DNA of 64,000 bases, taken from the NCBI RefSeq assembly GCF_000213975.1, contig NZ_GL892076.1:1050905-1114904 (forward strand), read 5' to 3'. Numbering within the stretch: the stretch's first letter is position 1; each line of letters opens with the position of its first letter. Below, one piece after another: positions 32,378 to 40,695 of this stretch. A model generated the notes under the pieces. That model saw only the letters and a program-made list of their open reading frames with translations. It made no database searches and had not been told where the DNA came from. This DNA is from Centipeda periodontii DSM 2778. GTDB lineage: Bacteria > Bacillota > Negativicutes > Selenomonadales > Selenomonadaceae. A program made the translations under genes and the position numbers.

Positions 32378-34003
32378 TTATTCCGCAGCTTTATACTTCT
32401 CTGCGAGCTGCTGCTTTACGGTCTCGTTGCTGAGATACTCGTCATAGGTGGAGATGCGGTCGACGACGCCGACGGGAGTGATCTCGATGATGCGGTTCGC
32501 GACGGTCTGCGTAAACTCGTGGTCGCGCGAGGCGAAGAGGATCGTGCCTGTGAATGACATGAGCCCGTTGTTCAGTGCGGTGATGGACTCAAGGTCGAGG
32601 TGATCCGTCGGTTCATCAAAGATCAGGACGTTTGCGCCCGAGAGCATCATGCGCGAGAGCATACAGCGCACGCGCTCGCCGCCCGAGAGCACCTCGGCGC
32701 GCTTCTGGCTCTCCTCGCCCGAGAAGAGCATACGCCCAAGGAAGCCGCGCACGAAGGTCTCGTCCGGATCCTTCGAGTACTGGCGCAGCCAGTCGACGAG
32801 GTTCAGCTTAACGCCGTCGAAATAGGCGTTGTTATCGGAGGGGAGGTAGGTCTGTGTCGTTGTAACACCCCACTTGAAGGTGCCTTCGTCTGGCTCCTCC
32901 TCACCCATGAGGATCTTGAACAGCATGGTCTTTGCTGCGCCGTTCGGCCCGACAAAGGCGACCTTATCGCCCTTCTTGAGTGTAAAACTGACGTTCTTGA
33001 AAAGCTGGCGGCCGTCGACCTCCTTCGAGAGTCCCTCAACGGTCAGGAGCTGATCGCCTGCCTCGCGATCCGGCGTAAAGGCGATGTACGGATAGCGGCG
33101 CGTGGACGGTTTGATGTCGTCGAGGGTAATGCGATCGAGGAGTTTCTTGCGCGAGGTCGCCTGACGGGATTTCGACGCATTTGCCGAGAAACGCTGAATG
33201 AAGGTCTGAAGTTCCTTGATCTTCTCCTCTTTTTTCTTGTTCGCGTCCTTTGCCATCTGCAGCGCAAGCTGGCTGGACTGGTACCAGAAGTCGTAATTGC
33301 CGGCAAAGAGGGAGATCTTGCCGAAGTCCACATCGCAGATGTAGGTACAGACCTGATTGAGGAAGTGGCGGTCATGCGAGACGACGATGACCGTGTTCGG
33401 GAAGTCCGCGAGGAAGTTCTCAAGCCAGTTGATCGAGGTCACATCGAGGTGGTTCGTCGGCTCGTCGAGGAGCAGAATATCAGGTGAGCCGAAGAGCGCC
33501 TGGGCGAGGAGAACACGCACCTTCTCTGCGGGGGAGAGCTCATTCATCTTGAGATTGTGCTTTGCATCGGGCACACCGAGACCGTTGAGCAGCTGCGCTG
33601 CTTCGGTTTCTGCGTTCCAACCGTCGAGTTCCGCGAACTCCCCCTCAAGCTCTGAGGCGCGCATGCCGTCCTCGTCGGAGAAGTCCGGCTTTTCGTAGAG
33701 AGCATCCTTCTCATCCATGATCTCCACGAGGCGCGGATGTCCCATGATGACCGTACGCAATACCTCGACTTCATCGTAGGCATAGTGATCCTGCTGCAGG
33801 ACGGCAAGGCGTTCGCCCGGTGTGATGTCTACAATGCCCCCTGTCGGCTCGATATCGCCCGAGAGGAGCTTGAGGAAGGTGGACTTTCCCGCGCCGTTCG
33901 CACCGATGATGCCGTAGCAGTTGCCGGGAGTGAATTTCAGGTTGACGTCCTTATAGAGGACGCGCTTGCCGAATTGCAGGCTCAGATTGTTGACGGTGAT
34001 CAT
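32378..34003 (-). CDS. ABC-F family ATPase (YbiT-like)
   Basis: ABC-F proteins are soluble twin-ATPase factors that act on ribosomes. The 541-residue product has two nucleotide-binding domains without membrane segments: first Walker A IGANGAGKST near residue 37, signature LSPAEKVRVLLAQALF and Walker B ILLLDEPTNHLD; second Walker A VGPNGAAKT, signature LSGGERVRCMLSRMML and VLIFDEPTDHLD. The linker (SSQLALQMAKDANKKKEEKIKELQTF) is helical and basic. The second Walker A has Ala before Lys where Gly is usual. ATG 34003 lies behind AGAAGGAG. Confidence 0.88.
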   Translation of the reverse strand: MITVNNLSLQFGKRVLYKDVNLKFTPGNCYGIIGANGAGKSTFLKLLSGDIEPTGGIVDITPGERLAVLQQDHYAYDEVEVLRTVIMGHPRLVEIMDEKDALYEKPDFSDEDGMRASELEGEFAELDGWNAETEAAQLLNGLGVPDAKHNLKMNELSPAEKVRVLLAQALFGSPDILLLDEPTNHLDVTSINWLENFLADFPNTVIVVSHDRHFLNQVCTYICDVDFGKISLFAGNYDFWYQSSQLALQMAKDANKKKEEKIKELQTFIQRFSANASKSRQATSRKKLLDRITLDDIKPSTRRYPYIAFTPDREAGDQLLTVEGLSKEVDGRQLFKNVSFTLKKGDKVAFVGPNGAAKTMLFKILMGEEEPDEGTFKWGVTTTQTYLPSDNNAYFDGVKLNLVDWLRQYSKDPDETFVRGFLGRMLFSGEESQKRAEVLSGGERVRCMLSRMMLSGANVLIFDEPTDHLDLESITALNNGLMSFTGTILFASRDHEFTQTVANRIIEITPVGVVDRISTYDEYLSNETVKQQLAEKYKAAE

Positions 34004-34020
34004 CTTTCGGTTCTCCTTCT

Positions 34021-34797
34021 CTATTTGCGCAGGATTGCGCGGAACATCGACAGGATGCTCTGCCCATACGAGTCGCCGGGGACTGCCCAACGTCCGTTGA
34101 GATCCTGCCAGTTTCCGAGTGTATTTGTGCCGTAGACGCCCCGTACGAGGCTATATCTGGGATCGACGACGGGCGTAATGGGCTCACGCGTCGATGCATA
34201 GGCGAGCAAATGTTGGATGTGTGCACGCACACCGATCTGCGAGGTGGCAAAATAGGCACCCTTCACCTCTGCGCTTGTCGTGCCGAGTCCGCAGTAGTTG
34301 TTCTGATCGGGCGTTACCGTGCCGCCGTAGCGGAAGAAACCCGTTTCCTTGAGTGCCTGCGCAAAGGCAACATCGGGGCGGATGCCCTCGCGCTCACCCT
34401 CCTCGTAGTAGTAAGCAACAAGCTCACGCGGCGTCACGGAGATTTCGGGATATGGATTCACGCTGAGGAGATAGTCTACGCATTGCTCCTGACTTGCGAG
34501 CGGTGTACCAATGATCGCTGTGTCGTATTCCGAGAGCGTCTGAGGGACGCTGAAGAGCGGCTGTGTTTTCGCCTTTTCCACAGTCACCGCATTTGCCGCC
34601 TCCGCCTCCTTGATGAGTGCGTCGATGCGGATACGGAAATCCTTTTTTTCCTCCGGCTGCGCACCGCGTTCGGTGCGAACCTTTGTCGTCGTGTTCGGAT
34701 CGTGTGCGCGGCGTGCCTCGCCGCCGGTCATTGTCAGAATGAAGCATCCCGTAAGGGCTGCGGCAAGAGAGCCGCGCAGAATAGTAGCTTTTCGCAA
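34021..34797 (-). CDS. Exported glucosaminidase-domain peptidoglycan hydrolase
   Basis: The 258-residue product has an N-terminal hydrophobic signal (RKATILRGSLAAALTGCFILTM) and a C-terminal glucosaminidase (GH73-like) domain: ELVAYYYEEGEREGIRPDVAFAQALKETGFFRYGGTVTPDQNNYCGLG, with Glu in ALKETG as likely catalytic acid, and HIQHLLAYAS. LTGC at residues 15-18 could be a lipobox, but the hydrophobic stretch continues after it. The frame is open far upstream; TTG 34797, 7 nt after GGGAGG, gives a sensible signal peptide and is preferred. It probably trims peptidoglycan at the envelope. Confidence 0.8.
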   Translation of the reverse strand: MRKATILRGSLAAALTGCFILTMTGGEARRAHDPNTTTKVRTERGAQPEEKKDFRIRIDALIKEAEAANAVTVEKAKTQPLFSVPQTLSEYDTAIIGTPLASQEQCVDYLLSVNPYPEISVTPRELVAYYYEEGEREGIRPDVAFAQALKETGFFRYGGTVTPDQNNYCGLGTTSAEVKGAYFATSQIGVRAHIQHLLAYASTREPITPVVDPRYSLVRGVYGTNTLGNWQDLNGRWAVPGDSYGQSILSMFRAILRK

Positions 34798-34820
34798 AAG
34801 ATGAACCTCCCAATTTATAT

Positions 34821-36107
34821 TTAGAGGCGAAAAGCCTCTATAAGAATCCATTTCAGCAGGAAAAAAGTGACAAGCAACGCTGTCACTCCCCATGTGGAGT
34901 GGGAAATGTGACGGTATTCGCCACGAGATGCCGTGAGCAGCACCCATATGAGAAGTGCCGCTGTCAGGCCCGTTTTGATATCATATGCCGCAAGCAGGAA
35001 CACGACAATGACGGCGCCCTCACGCAGGGTGAAATCCCGGACATCTCTCAGCATGCACAAAGCACGCATGAGAAGAAGGAGCCCCATAACGGCAAGTGCG
35101 ATTGCAGGAACGGCGGGAAAATCCGCAAGCGCCTGCATAAGTATTGCACAGGGCAGGAGCAGGAGCATAAGCAATGCAGAGAGCAGTGCTGTCAGTGGAA
35201 TGCCCGCAATCGTATGCTCCTCTCCTCCCTCCGGGAGGGCGGCAGAGATCGGCGCGACCGTCAGTGGAAACGCGCCGAGAAAGCTCATGCAGCCGCTGAC
35301 GGCAAAGAGCCGCGTAAATGTGGACCGCTGATCTGCCGCATCACCCCGTGCGGTGAGCACTGCCGTGCTCTCGATCATCAGGGCGAGCAGCAGCGTCAGT
35401 CCGAGTGCCGCAGCCGACAGGAGATCGGACTGTGGGAGCACTAGGGCGAATGCAGCTGTACTGAGTTCGGGTTCGAGAAAGGGCGCTGCGGGAATCTCCC
35501 AGAAGCCCTCTGCCCATGTGAGCACTCCGACTGCGAGCATGCCGAGCGGCAGAGCTGCACTTACGTTTCGTGCACATAGGAGCAATACCAGCAGAATGCC
35601 CATCAGCGTAAAGTAGGTGAGGGGATCGCTGAGCGTGCCGCCCATGGTCAGCGCCCATGGCGACGGCAGAAGTATGCGCGCATAGAGCGCCGCAGTCAGG
35701 AACATCGCAACCCCAAGACTCAGCACAAGACCTATACGGACAATCGGTGGGAGTGCATCCGTCAATGAATGGATGCACTTTGTGCGTGTGAGGAATGCTC
35801 CGATCAAAGAAATGACAGCTGCAATGCCGAGCCCTTCCTGCCACGAGAGACCGTGCGCGATGATTTCCTCGTAGACGAGCCATGCTGTGATAGCAGGTGA
35901 GGGGAGGGCAATGAGCGTTCTTTCCTTGCGTGAGACGGCAAGTGTTCCTGCAATACAGGCGATCATGCTCACCGTATATGCCTCTGTGAACGGCATTCCC
36001 ACCCGCGCAAGCAGTAACGCCGTCAGGACAAGTGTCAAGGCAGCGACCGAGACGAGCACGAATGCATTTCCGAGGGCGATCCACGGAGTGTTCTTTCTGC
36101 CGTTCAT
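34821..36107 (-). CDS. NCS2-like (xanthine/uracil/guanine-hypoxanthine) permease homologue
   Basis: The 428-residue protein has 12-14 hydrophobic segments. The region ALMIESTAVLTARGDAADQRSTFTRLFAVSGCMSFLGAFPLTVAPISAALPEGGEEHTIAG resembles the AzgA/NCS2 family substrate region, but conservation is weak and some family motifs are not clear, so the substrate is open. ATG 36107 follows GGGAGGG. The glucosaminidase gene follows after 23 nt. Confidence 0.6.
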   Translation of the reverse strand: MNGRKNTPWIALGNAFVLVSVAALTLVLTALLLARVGMPFTEAYTVSMIACIAGTLAVSRKERTLIALPSPAITAWLVYEEIIAHGLSWQEGLGIAAVISLIGAFLTRTKCIHSLTDALPPIVRIGLVLSLGVAMFLTAALYARILLPSPWALTMGGTLSDPLTYFTLMGILLVLLLCARNVSAALPLGMLAVGVLTWAEGFWEIPAAPFLEPELSTAAFALVLPQSDLLSAAALGLTLLLALMIESTAVLTARGDAADQRSTFTRLFAVSGCMSFLGAFPLTVAPISAALPEGGEEHTIAGIPLTALLSALLMLLLLPCAILMQALADFPAVPAIALAVMGLLLLMRALCMLRDVRDFTLREGAVIVVFLLAAYDIKTGLTAALLIWVLLTASRGEYRHISHSTWGVTALLVTFFLLKWILIEAFRL

Positions 36108-36250
36108 ACACGCCCTCCCGAAACATCCCAAAACATTTTCATTCTATCATAAATAGGTGAATTTCACAAATGGGAATGATGGAGCTCATGCGGAAAATGT
36201 TCATTCAATCTAGAAAGTGTTGCACTTAGATTGTAAACTCAAGCTCTAAA

Positions 36251-36294
36251 AAGAGGCTGTTGCACGAAGCTGGAAAACTTCATGCAACAGCCCC
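36251..36294. terminator. Long-stem terminator after alr (GGCTGTTG family, copy 3)
   Basis: GGCTGTTGCACGAAG and CTTCATGCAACAGCC pair with one mismatch; read on the minus strand it ends in CTTTTT, so it terminates alr transcription. Confidence 0.75.
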
Positions 36295-36306
36295 AGGATC
36301 TGTATA

Positions 36307-37413
36307 TCAGGCCATATAGATGCGCGAGACATGTTTTGATACGAGGCAGAGTACCTCATAGCTGATCGTGTTTGCCCAGCGTGCAAGATCATCTGCCGTG
36401 AGTGTTTCCGAGCCGAAAAGCGTCACGATGTCACCGAGTTTTGCGTCCGGGATGTCTGTGATGTCGATCATGCATTGATCCATGCAGATGCGCCCTGCAA
36501 TTGGCGCACGTTTGCCGCGTACCTCGACATAGCCGCCCGCATAGGCACGCAGATAACCGTCTGCATAGCCAACCGAAATGGTTGCAATGCGACTCTCGCG
36601 TTCTGCAATAAAGTTGCGTCCGTAGCCGATGGAGGTGCCCGGAGGAATCGTCTTGATGTAGACAATGCGGGCGCAGAACTTCATCGCGGGGCGCAGGTTC
36701 AGCGGACGTGTGACCTCATCCGACGGCCACAGTCCGTATTGCAGAATGCCCGCGCGTACCATATCGAAGTGCACGTCCGGCAGATCGAGGATCGCTGCCG
36801 ACTCGGCGATATGGCGAATCGGGATGTGAATGCCCGCCGCCTCGATGGATTCATATGCCTCCTGAAAGAGACGAATCTGCTCCCAAGAGAATGTTTTGTC
36901 CTCGATATCGGCAATTGCAAAGTGAGAGAAGATCCCCTCGATTTCAATTCCGGGCAGTGCAGCAATCTCCTTTGCAAAGGAGGCAGCTTCGGAAGGATGG
37001 ACGCCGATGCGCCCCAGCCCCGTGTCGATCGCAAGATGAACCTTGACGCGCTTTCCCTGCGTAACTGCCTCTGCTGAGAGCGCCTGCACGAGATCGAGAC
37101 GGCAGACGGTCTGCGTGAGATCGGCGTCGACGATGTCAAAGGAACTGTCCGGCTTCGTCAGACCGAGGATGAGGAGAGGTGCTGTGAATCCCGCCTCACG
37201 CAGTTTCAGTGCCTCAGAGATCGTGGCGACCGCCAGATACTCCGCACCTGCGGCAATTGCCTTGCGCGCAACGGCAATTGCGCCGTGTCCGTACGCATCC
37301 GCCTTCACGACAGCACAGAGTTTTGCATCTTTTCGCGTATATCTGCGAATCTCTTTATAGTTGTGGGCAATCGCTCCGAGATCGATCTCGACCCACGCCG
37401 CACGACTGGGCAT
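36307..37413 (-). CDS. alr: Alanine racemase
   Basis: Alr makes D-alanine for the D-Ala-D-Ala dipeptide of peptidoglycan. The 368-residue product has the PLP lysine in VVKADAYGHGA near residue 38, the second catalytic tyrosine region SIGYGRNFIAERESRIATISVGYADGYLRA, and RICMDQCMIDI. ATG 37413 follows GAAAGGAAG. It has its own promoter and terminator, and the D-alanine feeds the Ddl half of the MurC-Ddl fusion. Confidence 0.96.
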   Translation of the reverse strand: MPSRAAWVEIDLGAIAHNYKEIRRYTRKDAKLCAVVKADAYGHGAIAVARKAIAAGAEYLAVATISEALKLREAGFTAPLLILGLTKPDSSFDIVDADLTQTVCRLDLVQALSAEAVTQGKRVKVHLAIDTGLGRIGVHPSEAASFAKEIAALPGIEIEGIFSHFAIADIEDKTFSWEQIRLFQEAYESIEAAGIHIPIRHIAESAAILDLPDVHFDMVRAGILQYGLWPSDEVTRPLNLRPAMKFCARIVYIKTIPPGTSIGYGRNFIAERESRIATISVGYADGYLRAYAGGYVEVRGKRAPIAGRICMDQCMIDITDIPDAKLGDIVTLFGSETLTADDLARWANTISYEVLCLVSKHVSRIYMA

Positions 37414-37458
37414 AGGGCACTTCCTTTCGAATCACATGGTTGTCTGTTTAGCCATGTC

Positions 37459-37487
37459 ATTTTAGCGCATCGCATCCATTTACGCAA
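37459..37487 (-). promoter_or_regulatory. Predicted alr promoter
   Basis: On the minus strand TTGCGT (37487-37482) and TAAAAT (37464-37459) are 17 bp apart. MITE copy B ends 17 bp upstream of the -35. The 333-bp gap 37414-37746 holds this promoter, the MITE and the permease terminator. Confidence 0.5.
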
Positions 37488-37503
37488 TATTTTTCTTTGT
37501 CCA

Positions 37504-37668
37504 AGGGAATCGCTGATAAAATGAAGTCCGTCAGATTGGCGTAGATTTTTTCGTCCGGTTGAGGAGGCAAACCGGACGCAGAGTGGTGCTCTGTGGAGGA
37601 TTTGCCGACGAAAAGCGGGCAAAAAAGATGCGCCAAGATGATGGTGCTGAATTTATCAGTGCTTCCCA
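37504..37668 (+). mobile_element. MITE-like element, copy B (165 bp)
   Basis: Same length and structure as 2831-2995 in the opposite orientation: it starts AGGGAATCGCTGATAAAATG and ends with a TTATCAGTGCTTCCC-type repeat, an imperfect inverted copy of the start. It has no coding capacity. It lies between the alr promoter and the terminator of the permease gene. Confidence 0.75.
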
Positions 37669-37696
37669 AGACATTTCATATGGCTTGCAGATGAAA

Positions 37697-37724
37697 ACAG
37701 CCCGTCCATGTGGACGGGCTGTCA
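37697..37724 (-). terminator. Terminator of the cationic amino-acid permease gene
   Basis: ACAGCCCGTCCA and TGGACGGGCTGT form a 12-bp stem followed on the minus strand by TTTTC. Confidence 0.75.
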
Positions 37725-37746
37725 AGCTGTTTATGGCATTTGCCGA

Positions 37747-39126
37747 TTATTTTCTTTCCCAACAGCGATGCGAAGGCGCATAACTGTTGTAGAAGAAGAA
37801 ACCGAGGATCATCAGGACGATGAACGTGATGTTCGTCACGAGGGAGAGCGCCCAGATGAGGTAGAGGCAGACTGCCATACCGATCGGAGCGAGGATGTAG
37901 AGCAGCGGGAAGGTGAACGTACGCGGCAGATCAGGGGAGTTGCGGCGCAGAGCAATCAGACCGACAAAGACGATGAAGAATGCTGCAAGAACACCGGTAT
38001 TCGCAAGCTCGACGATGTAGAGCATCGGGACACAGCCGGCAATGAAGGCAATGATAACGGAGCCAACGAGAGTGATGAAGTACGGCGTGCCGTATTTCGG
38101 ATGGATGTTCGCCATTGCCTTGGGCAGGAAGCCGTCACGCGACATCGCATAGAAGACGCGCGCCTGACCAAAGATGTAGACGATCAGCGTCGTGATCATA
38201 CCGAAGAGGATGCCGACGGTGACGAGGTTTGCCAGTCCTGTGTAGCCGATGAGACGGAGGCAGTATGCCACCGGATCTGCGCGATCGAGATCCGTGTAGT
38301 TGACTGTGCCCGTGAGGACGAATGCCACGACCGAATAGATGCAGAGGCAGACAAAGACCGATGCGATAATGCCGATCGGGAGGCTCTTCTCCGGCGTCTT
38401 GCACTCCTCAGCAGAGGTTGCAACCGTATCGAAGCCCATGAAGGAGAAGAACACGACCGCAGCGCCCGTCATGATGCCGCCGGCGCCGAAGGGCAGGAAC
38501 GGATCCATATTCTTTGCCATGTCCATATGGGGGGATGTGACAACAACGAAAGCGACGATTGCGCACAGGGTGAGCGAGATGAGGATCGTGTTGAGACGCG
38601 AGCTCTCCTTCGTGCCGTGTGCGAGGATGACGCCGATGAGCATGGTAATGATGACAGCGGGGAGGTTGATGATGCCACCCTCGGGCGCCGTTGTGAGGAG
38701 TGCCTTCGGTATCTCCATCCCGAGGGACGCCATCATTCCTGAGAAGTAGGCGGAGAAACCGACGGCAACCGCACTTGCGGTAACGATGTAGCCGATGATC
38801 AGTGACCATCCGCAGAGGAACGCCATGCCCTCACCGAGCGATGCGAATGTATAAGCATACGCGCTGCCCGCTGCGGGGATGAGCGATGCGAGCTCCGCAT
38901 AGGCAAGTCCCACCAGCATACAGAGAAGACCTGCGGCAATGAACGATAATACAATACCGGGACCGGCATACCGTGCAGCCCCGATACCGGTCAGAACGAA
39001 CACGCCAGAGCCGATGATGCCGCCGATGCCCAGGAAGGTAAGGTCAAGAGTGCTCAGCGTGCGGAGCATTCCGCTGCCTTCGCGCTGTGCACTGAAGTCC
39101 TCCAGTGTTTTCTTCTTAAAAAACAT
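37747..39126 (-). CDS. APC-superfamily amino-acid permease (cationic amino-acid transporter type)
   Basis: The 459-residue protein has about 12 membrane segments and APC/CAT features: LTFLGIGGIIGSGVFVLTG at the first segment, AYAELASLIPAAGSAYAYTFASLGEG, FFSFMGFDTVATSAEECKTPEKSLPIGI and ARVFYAMSRDGFLPK. Substrate is not determined; position between alr and ald suggests alanine or a related amino acid, but lysine/arginine are possible. The ATG is at 39126. Confidence 0.87.
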   Translation of the reverse strand: MFFKKKTLEDFSAQREGSGMLRTLSTLDLTFLGIGGIIGSGVFVLTGIGAARYAGPGIVLSFIAAGLLCMLVGLAYAELASLIPAAGSAYAYTFASLGEGMAFLCGWSLIIGYIVTASAVAVGFSAYFSGMMASLGMEIPKALLTTAPEGGIINLPAVIITMLIGVILAHGTKESSRLNTILISLTLCAIVAFVVVTSPHMDMAKNMDPFLPFGAGGIMTGAAVVFFSFMGFDTVATSAEECKTPEKSLPIGIIASVFVCLCIYSVVAFVLTGTVNYTDLDRADPVAYCLRLIGYTGLANLVTVGILFGMITTLIVYIFGQARVFYAMSRDGFLPKAMANIHPKYGTPYFITLVGSVIIAFIAGCVPMLYIVELANTGVLAAFFIVFVGLIALRRNSPDLPRTFTFPLLYILAPIGMAVCLYLIWALSLVTNITFIVLMILGFFFYNSYAPSHRCWERK

Positions 39127-39163
39127 ACAAAGACCTCCAAGCCTTTCTTTTCAGTTTTTATCT

Positions 39164-39202
39164 AAGGAATCGCTGATAAGCTGAATTTATCAGTGCTTCC
39201 CT
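39164..39202 (+). repeat. Minimal MITE derivative: two terminal repeats joined
   Basis: AAGGAATCGCTGATAA is followed directly by the opposite end (GCTGAATTTATCAGTGCTTCCC), making a short imperfect hairpin without internal part. TA flanks it on both sides. It lies just upstream of the permease gene start, between ald and the permease. Confidence 0.6.
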
Positions 39203-39207
39203 AAGAA

Positions 39208-39259
39208 AGGGGCTGTTTCACAGCACATATGGGAAGCATATGGGAGTGAAACAGCCCCT
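39208..39259 (-). terminator. Terminator of ald
   Basis: AGGGGCTGTTTCAC and GTGAAACAGCCCCT pair perfectly over 14 bp; on the minus strand TTTCTT follows. The stem resembles the GGCTGTTG family but the sequence and loop (24 nt) differ. Confidence 0.75.
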
Positions 39260-39278
39260 CAGCAGTCAGAGAAAAGAA

Positions 39279-40400
39279 TTACCCAAGGACCTCATCGATG
39301 GACTTGAACGGAATGTTCAGAGCCTTGGAAACGGGCTCGTTCGTGAGATGTCCGTCGATGGTGTTGAGACCGGACTTGAATCCGGGGACCTCCTTGAGTG
39401 CTGCCTTGTAGCCCTTGTTTGCGAGCGCAAGAGCATACTCGATGGTTGCGTTCGTGATGCCGAGCGTGGAGGTGCGGGAAACGGCACCCGGGATGTTCGC
39501 GACGGAGTAGTGGACAACGCCGTGCTTCTCGAATGTCGGATTCTCATGCGTCGTGCAGTGGTCGCAGGTCTGGATCGAACCGCCCTGGTCGATGGCAACG
39601 TCGACGACGACGGAACCCTTCTTCATGGTCTTGATCATGTCCTCGGTGACGAGTGTCGGCGTACGACCGCCCGGAACGAGAACCGAGCCGATGAGGAGGT
39701 CTGCTTCCTTGACCCACTTTGCAATGTTGTAGCTCGAGGAGTACTCCGTGACGACACGACCGCCGAAGATCTCATCGAGATAACGCAGACGCTCGATCGA
39801 GAGGTCAATAATCGTGACGCGTGCGCCGAGCCCGACAGCGATCTTCGCTGCATTCGTGCCGACGTTGCCGCCGCCGATGATGACGACCTGACCCGCTGCA
39901 ACACCTGCGATGCCGCCGAGCAGGACGCCGCTTCCGCCATAGCGGCTCTCAAGGAACTGTGCACCGATCTGGACGGACATACGACCTGCGATTTCGCTCA
40001 TCGGAGCAAGCAGGGGAAGTCCGCGGCCGCTCTTGCCGAGAACGGTCTCATAGGCAATGCCGACAACCTTCTTCTTGAGGAGAGCCTCCGTCAGAGCGGG
40101 TTCAGCTGCGAGATGGAGGTAGGTGAAGAGAATCTGCCCCTCATGGAAGAGGTCATACTCGGATTCAAGCGGCTCTTTTACCTTAACAATCATTTCCGAA
40201 CGATCAAACAGAGCCTTCTTGTCCGAGAGAATCTCAGCGCCAACAGCCTTGTAATCGGCATCCGTGAAGCCGCTGCCAACGCCGGCACCCTCTTCGATCA
40301 GGACCGTGTGACCAGCACGGCGCATCGCCTCGACACCCGAGGGAGTCATACCGACGCGGAACTCATTGTTCTTGATTTCCTTCGAAACGCCAACAATCAT
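39279..40400 (-). CDS. ald: Alanine dehydrogenase
   Basis: Ald interconverts L-alanine and pyruvate plus ammonia with NAD+. The 373-residue product has MIVGVSKEIKNNEFRVGMTPSGV (with the Arg that binds pyruvate), KVKEPLESEYDLF (catalytic Lys), YLHLAAEPALTEALL (His96 region) and the Rossmann motif VVIIGGGNVGTNAAKIAVGLGA. Length and motifs match the family. It is expressed alone, with promoter at 40486-40514 and the terminator at 39208. Confidence 0.96.
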   Translation of the reverse strand: MIVGVSKEIKNNEFRVGMTPSGVEAMRRAGHTVLIEEGAGVGSGFTDADYKAVGAEILSDKKALFDRSEMIVKVKEPLESEYDLFHEGQILFTYLHLAAEPALTEALLKKKVVGIAYETVLGKSGRGLPLLAPMSEIAGRMSVQIGAQFLESRYGGSGVLLGGIAGVAAGQVVIIGGGNVGTNAAKIAVGLGARVTIIDLSIERLRYLDEIFGGRVVTEYSSSYNIAKWVKEADLLIGSVLVPGGRTPTLVTEDMIKTMKKGSVVVDVAIDQGGSIQTCDHCTTHENPTFEKHGVVHYSVANIPGAVSRTSTLGITNATIEYALALANKGYKAALKEVPGFKSGLNTIDGHLTNEPVSKALNIPFKSIDEVLG

Positions 40401-40485
40401 GTTTTTTTCCTCCTACTACAGATAGATAAAAATACAGAAGGTTTGAAACGGCTAGGGGAGTTCTAAAGGTATACCCTATTTGGGA

Positions 40486-40514
40486 TTTTAATATAATTCA
40501 GACACTTTTGTCAA
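40486..40514 (-). promoter_or_regulatory. Predicted ald promoter
   Basis: On the minus strand TTGACA (40514-40509) precedes an AT-rich -10 region (TATTAA/ATTAAA at 15-16 bp). The palindrome GGTATACC at 40468-40475 lies just downstream and could be an operator. The rest of 40515-40650 shows no recognisable feature. Confidence 0.45.
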
Positions 40515-40651
40515 GTAGTAAAAGTAATTTTTGGGGGACCAATATGCATGTTGGCTCGCACAACACTAGAGAAAACAAGCAAATACACGTATTTATAATA
40601 TTTATAGAAATTATGATTCTATAACATTGACATGTATACAATAGACAAAAT

Positions 40652-40682
40652 ACCATCCGAACAAACTTCCCGTACGGATGGT
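40652..40682. terminator. Hairpin terminator after the first ThrE-type gene
   Basis: ACCATCCG and CGGATGGT form an 8-bp stem; ATTTTGTC follows on the minus strand. Confidence 0.6.
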
Positions 40683-40695
40683 GTTTTGTCTTTTT

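Noticed and set aside
40627-40650. Plus-strand promoter starting TTGACA at 40627
   Set aside because: No -10 hexamer at suitable distance and no plus-strand gene follows; the site runs into a terminator hairpin.
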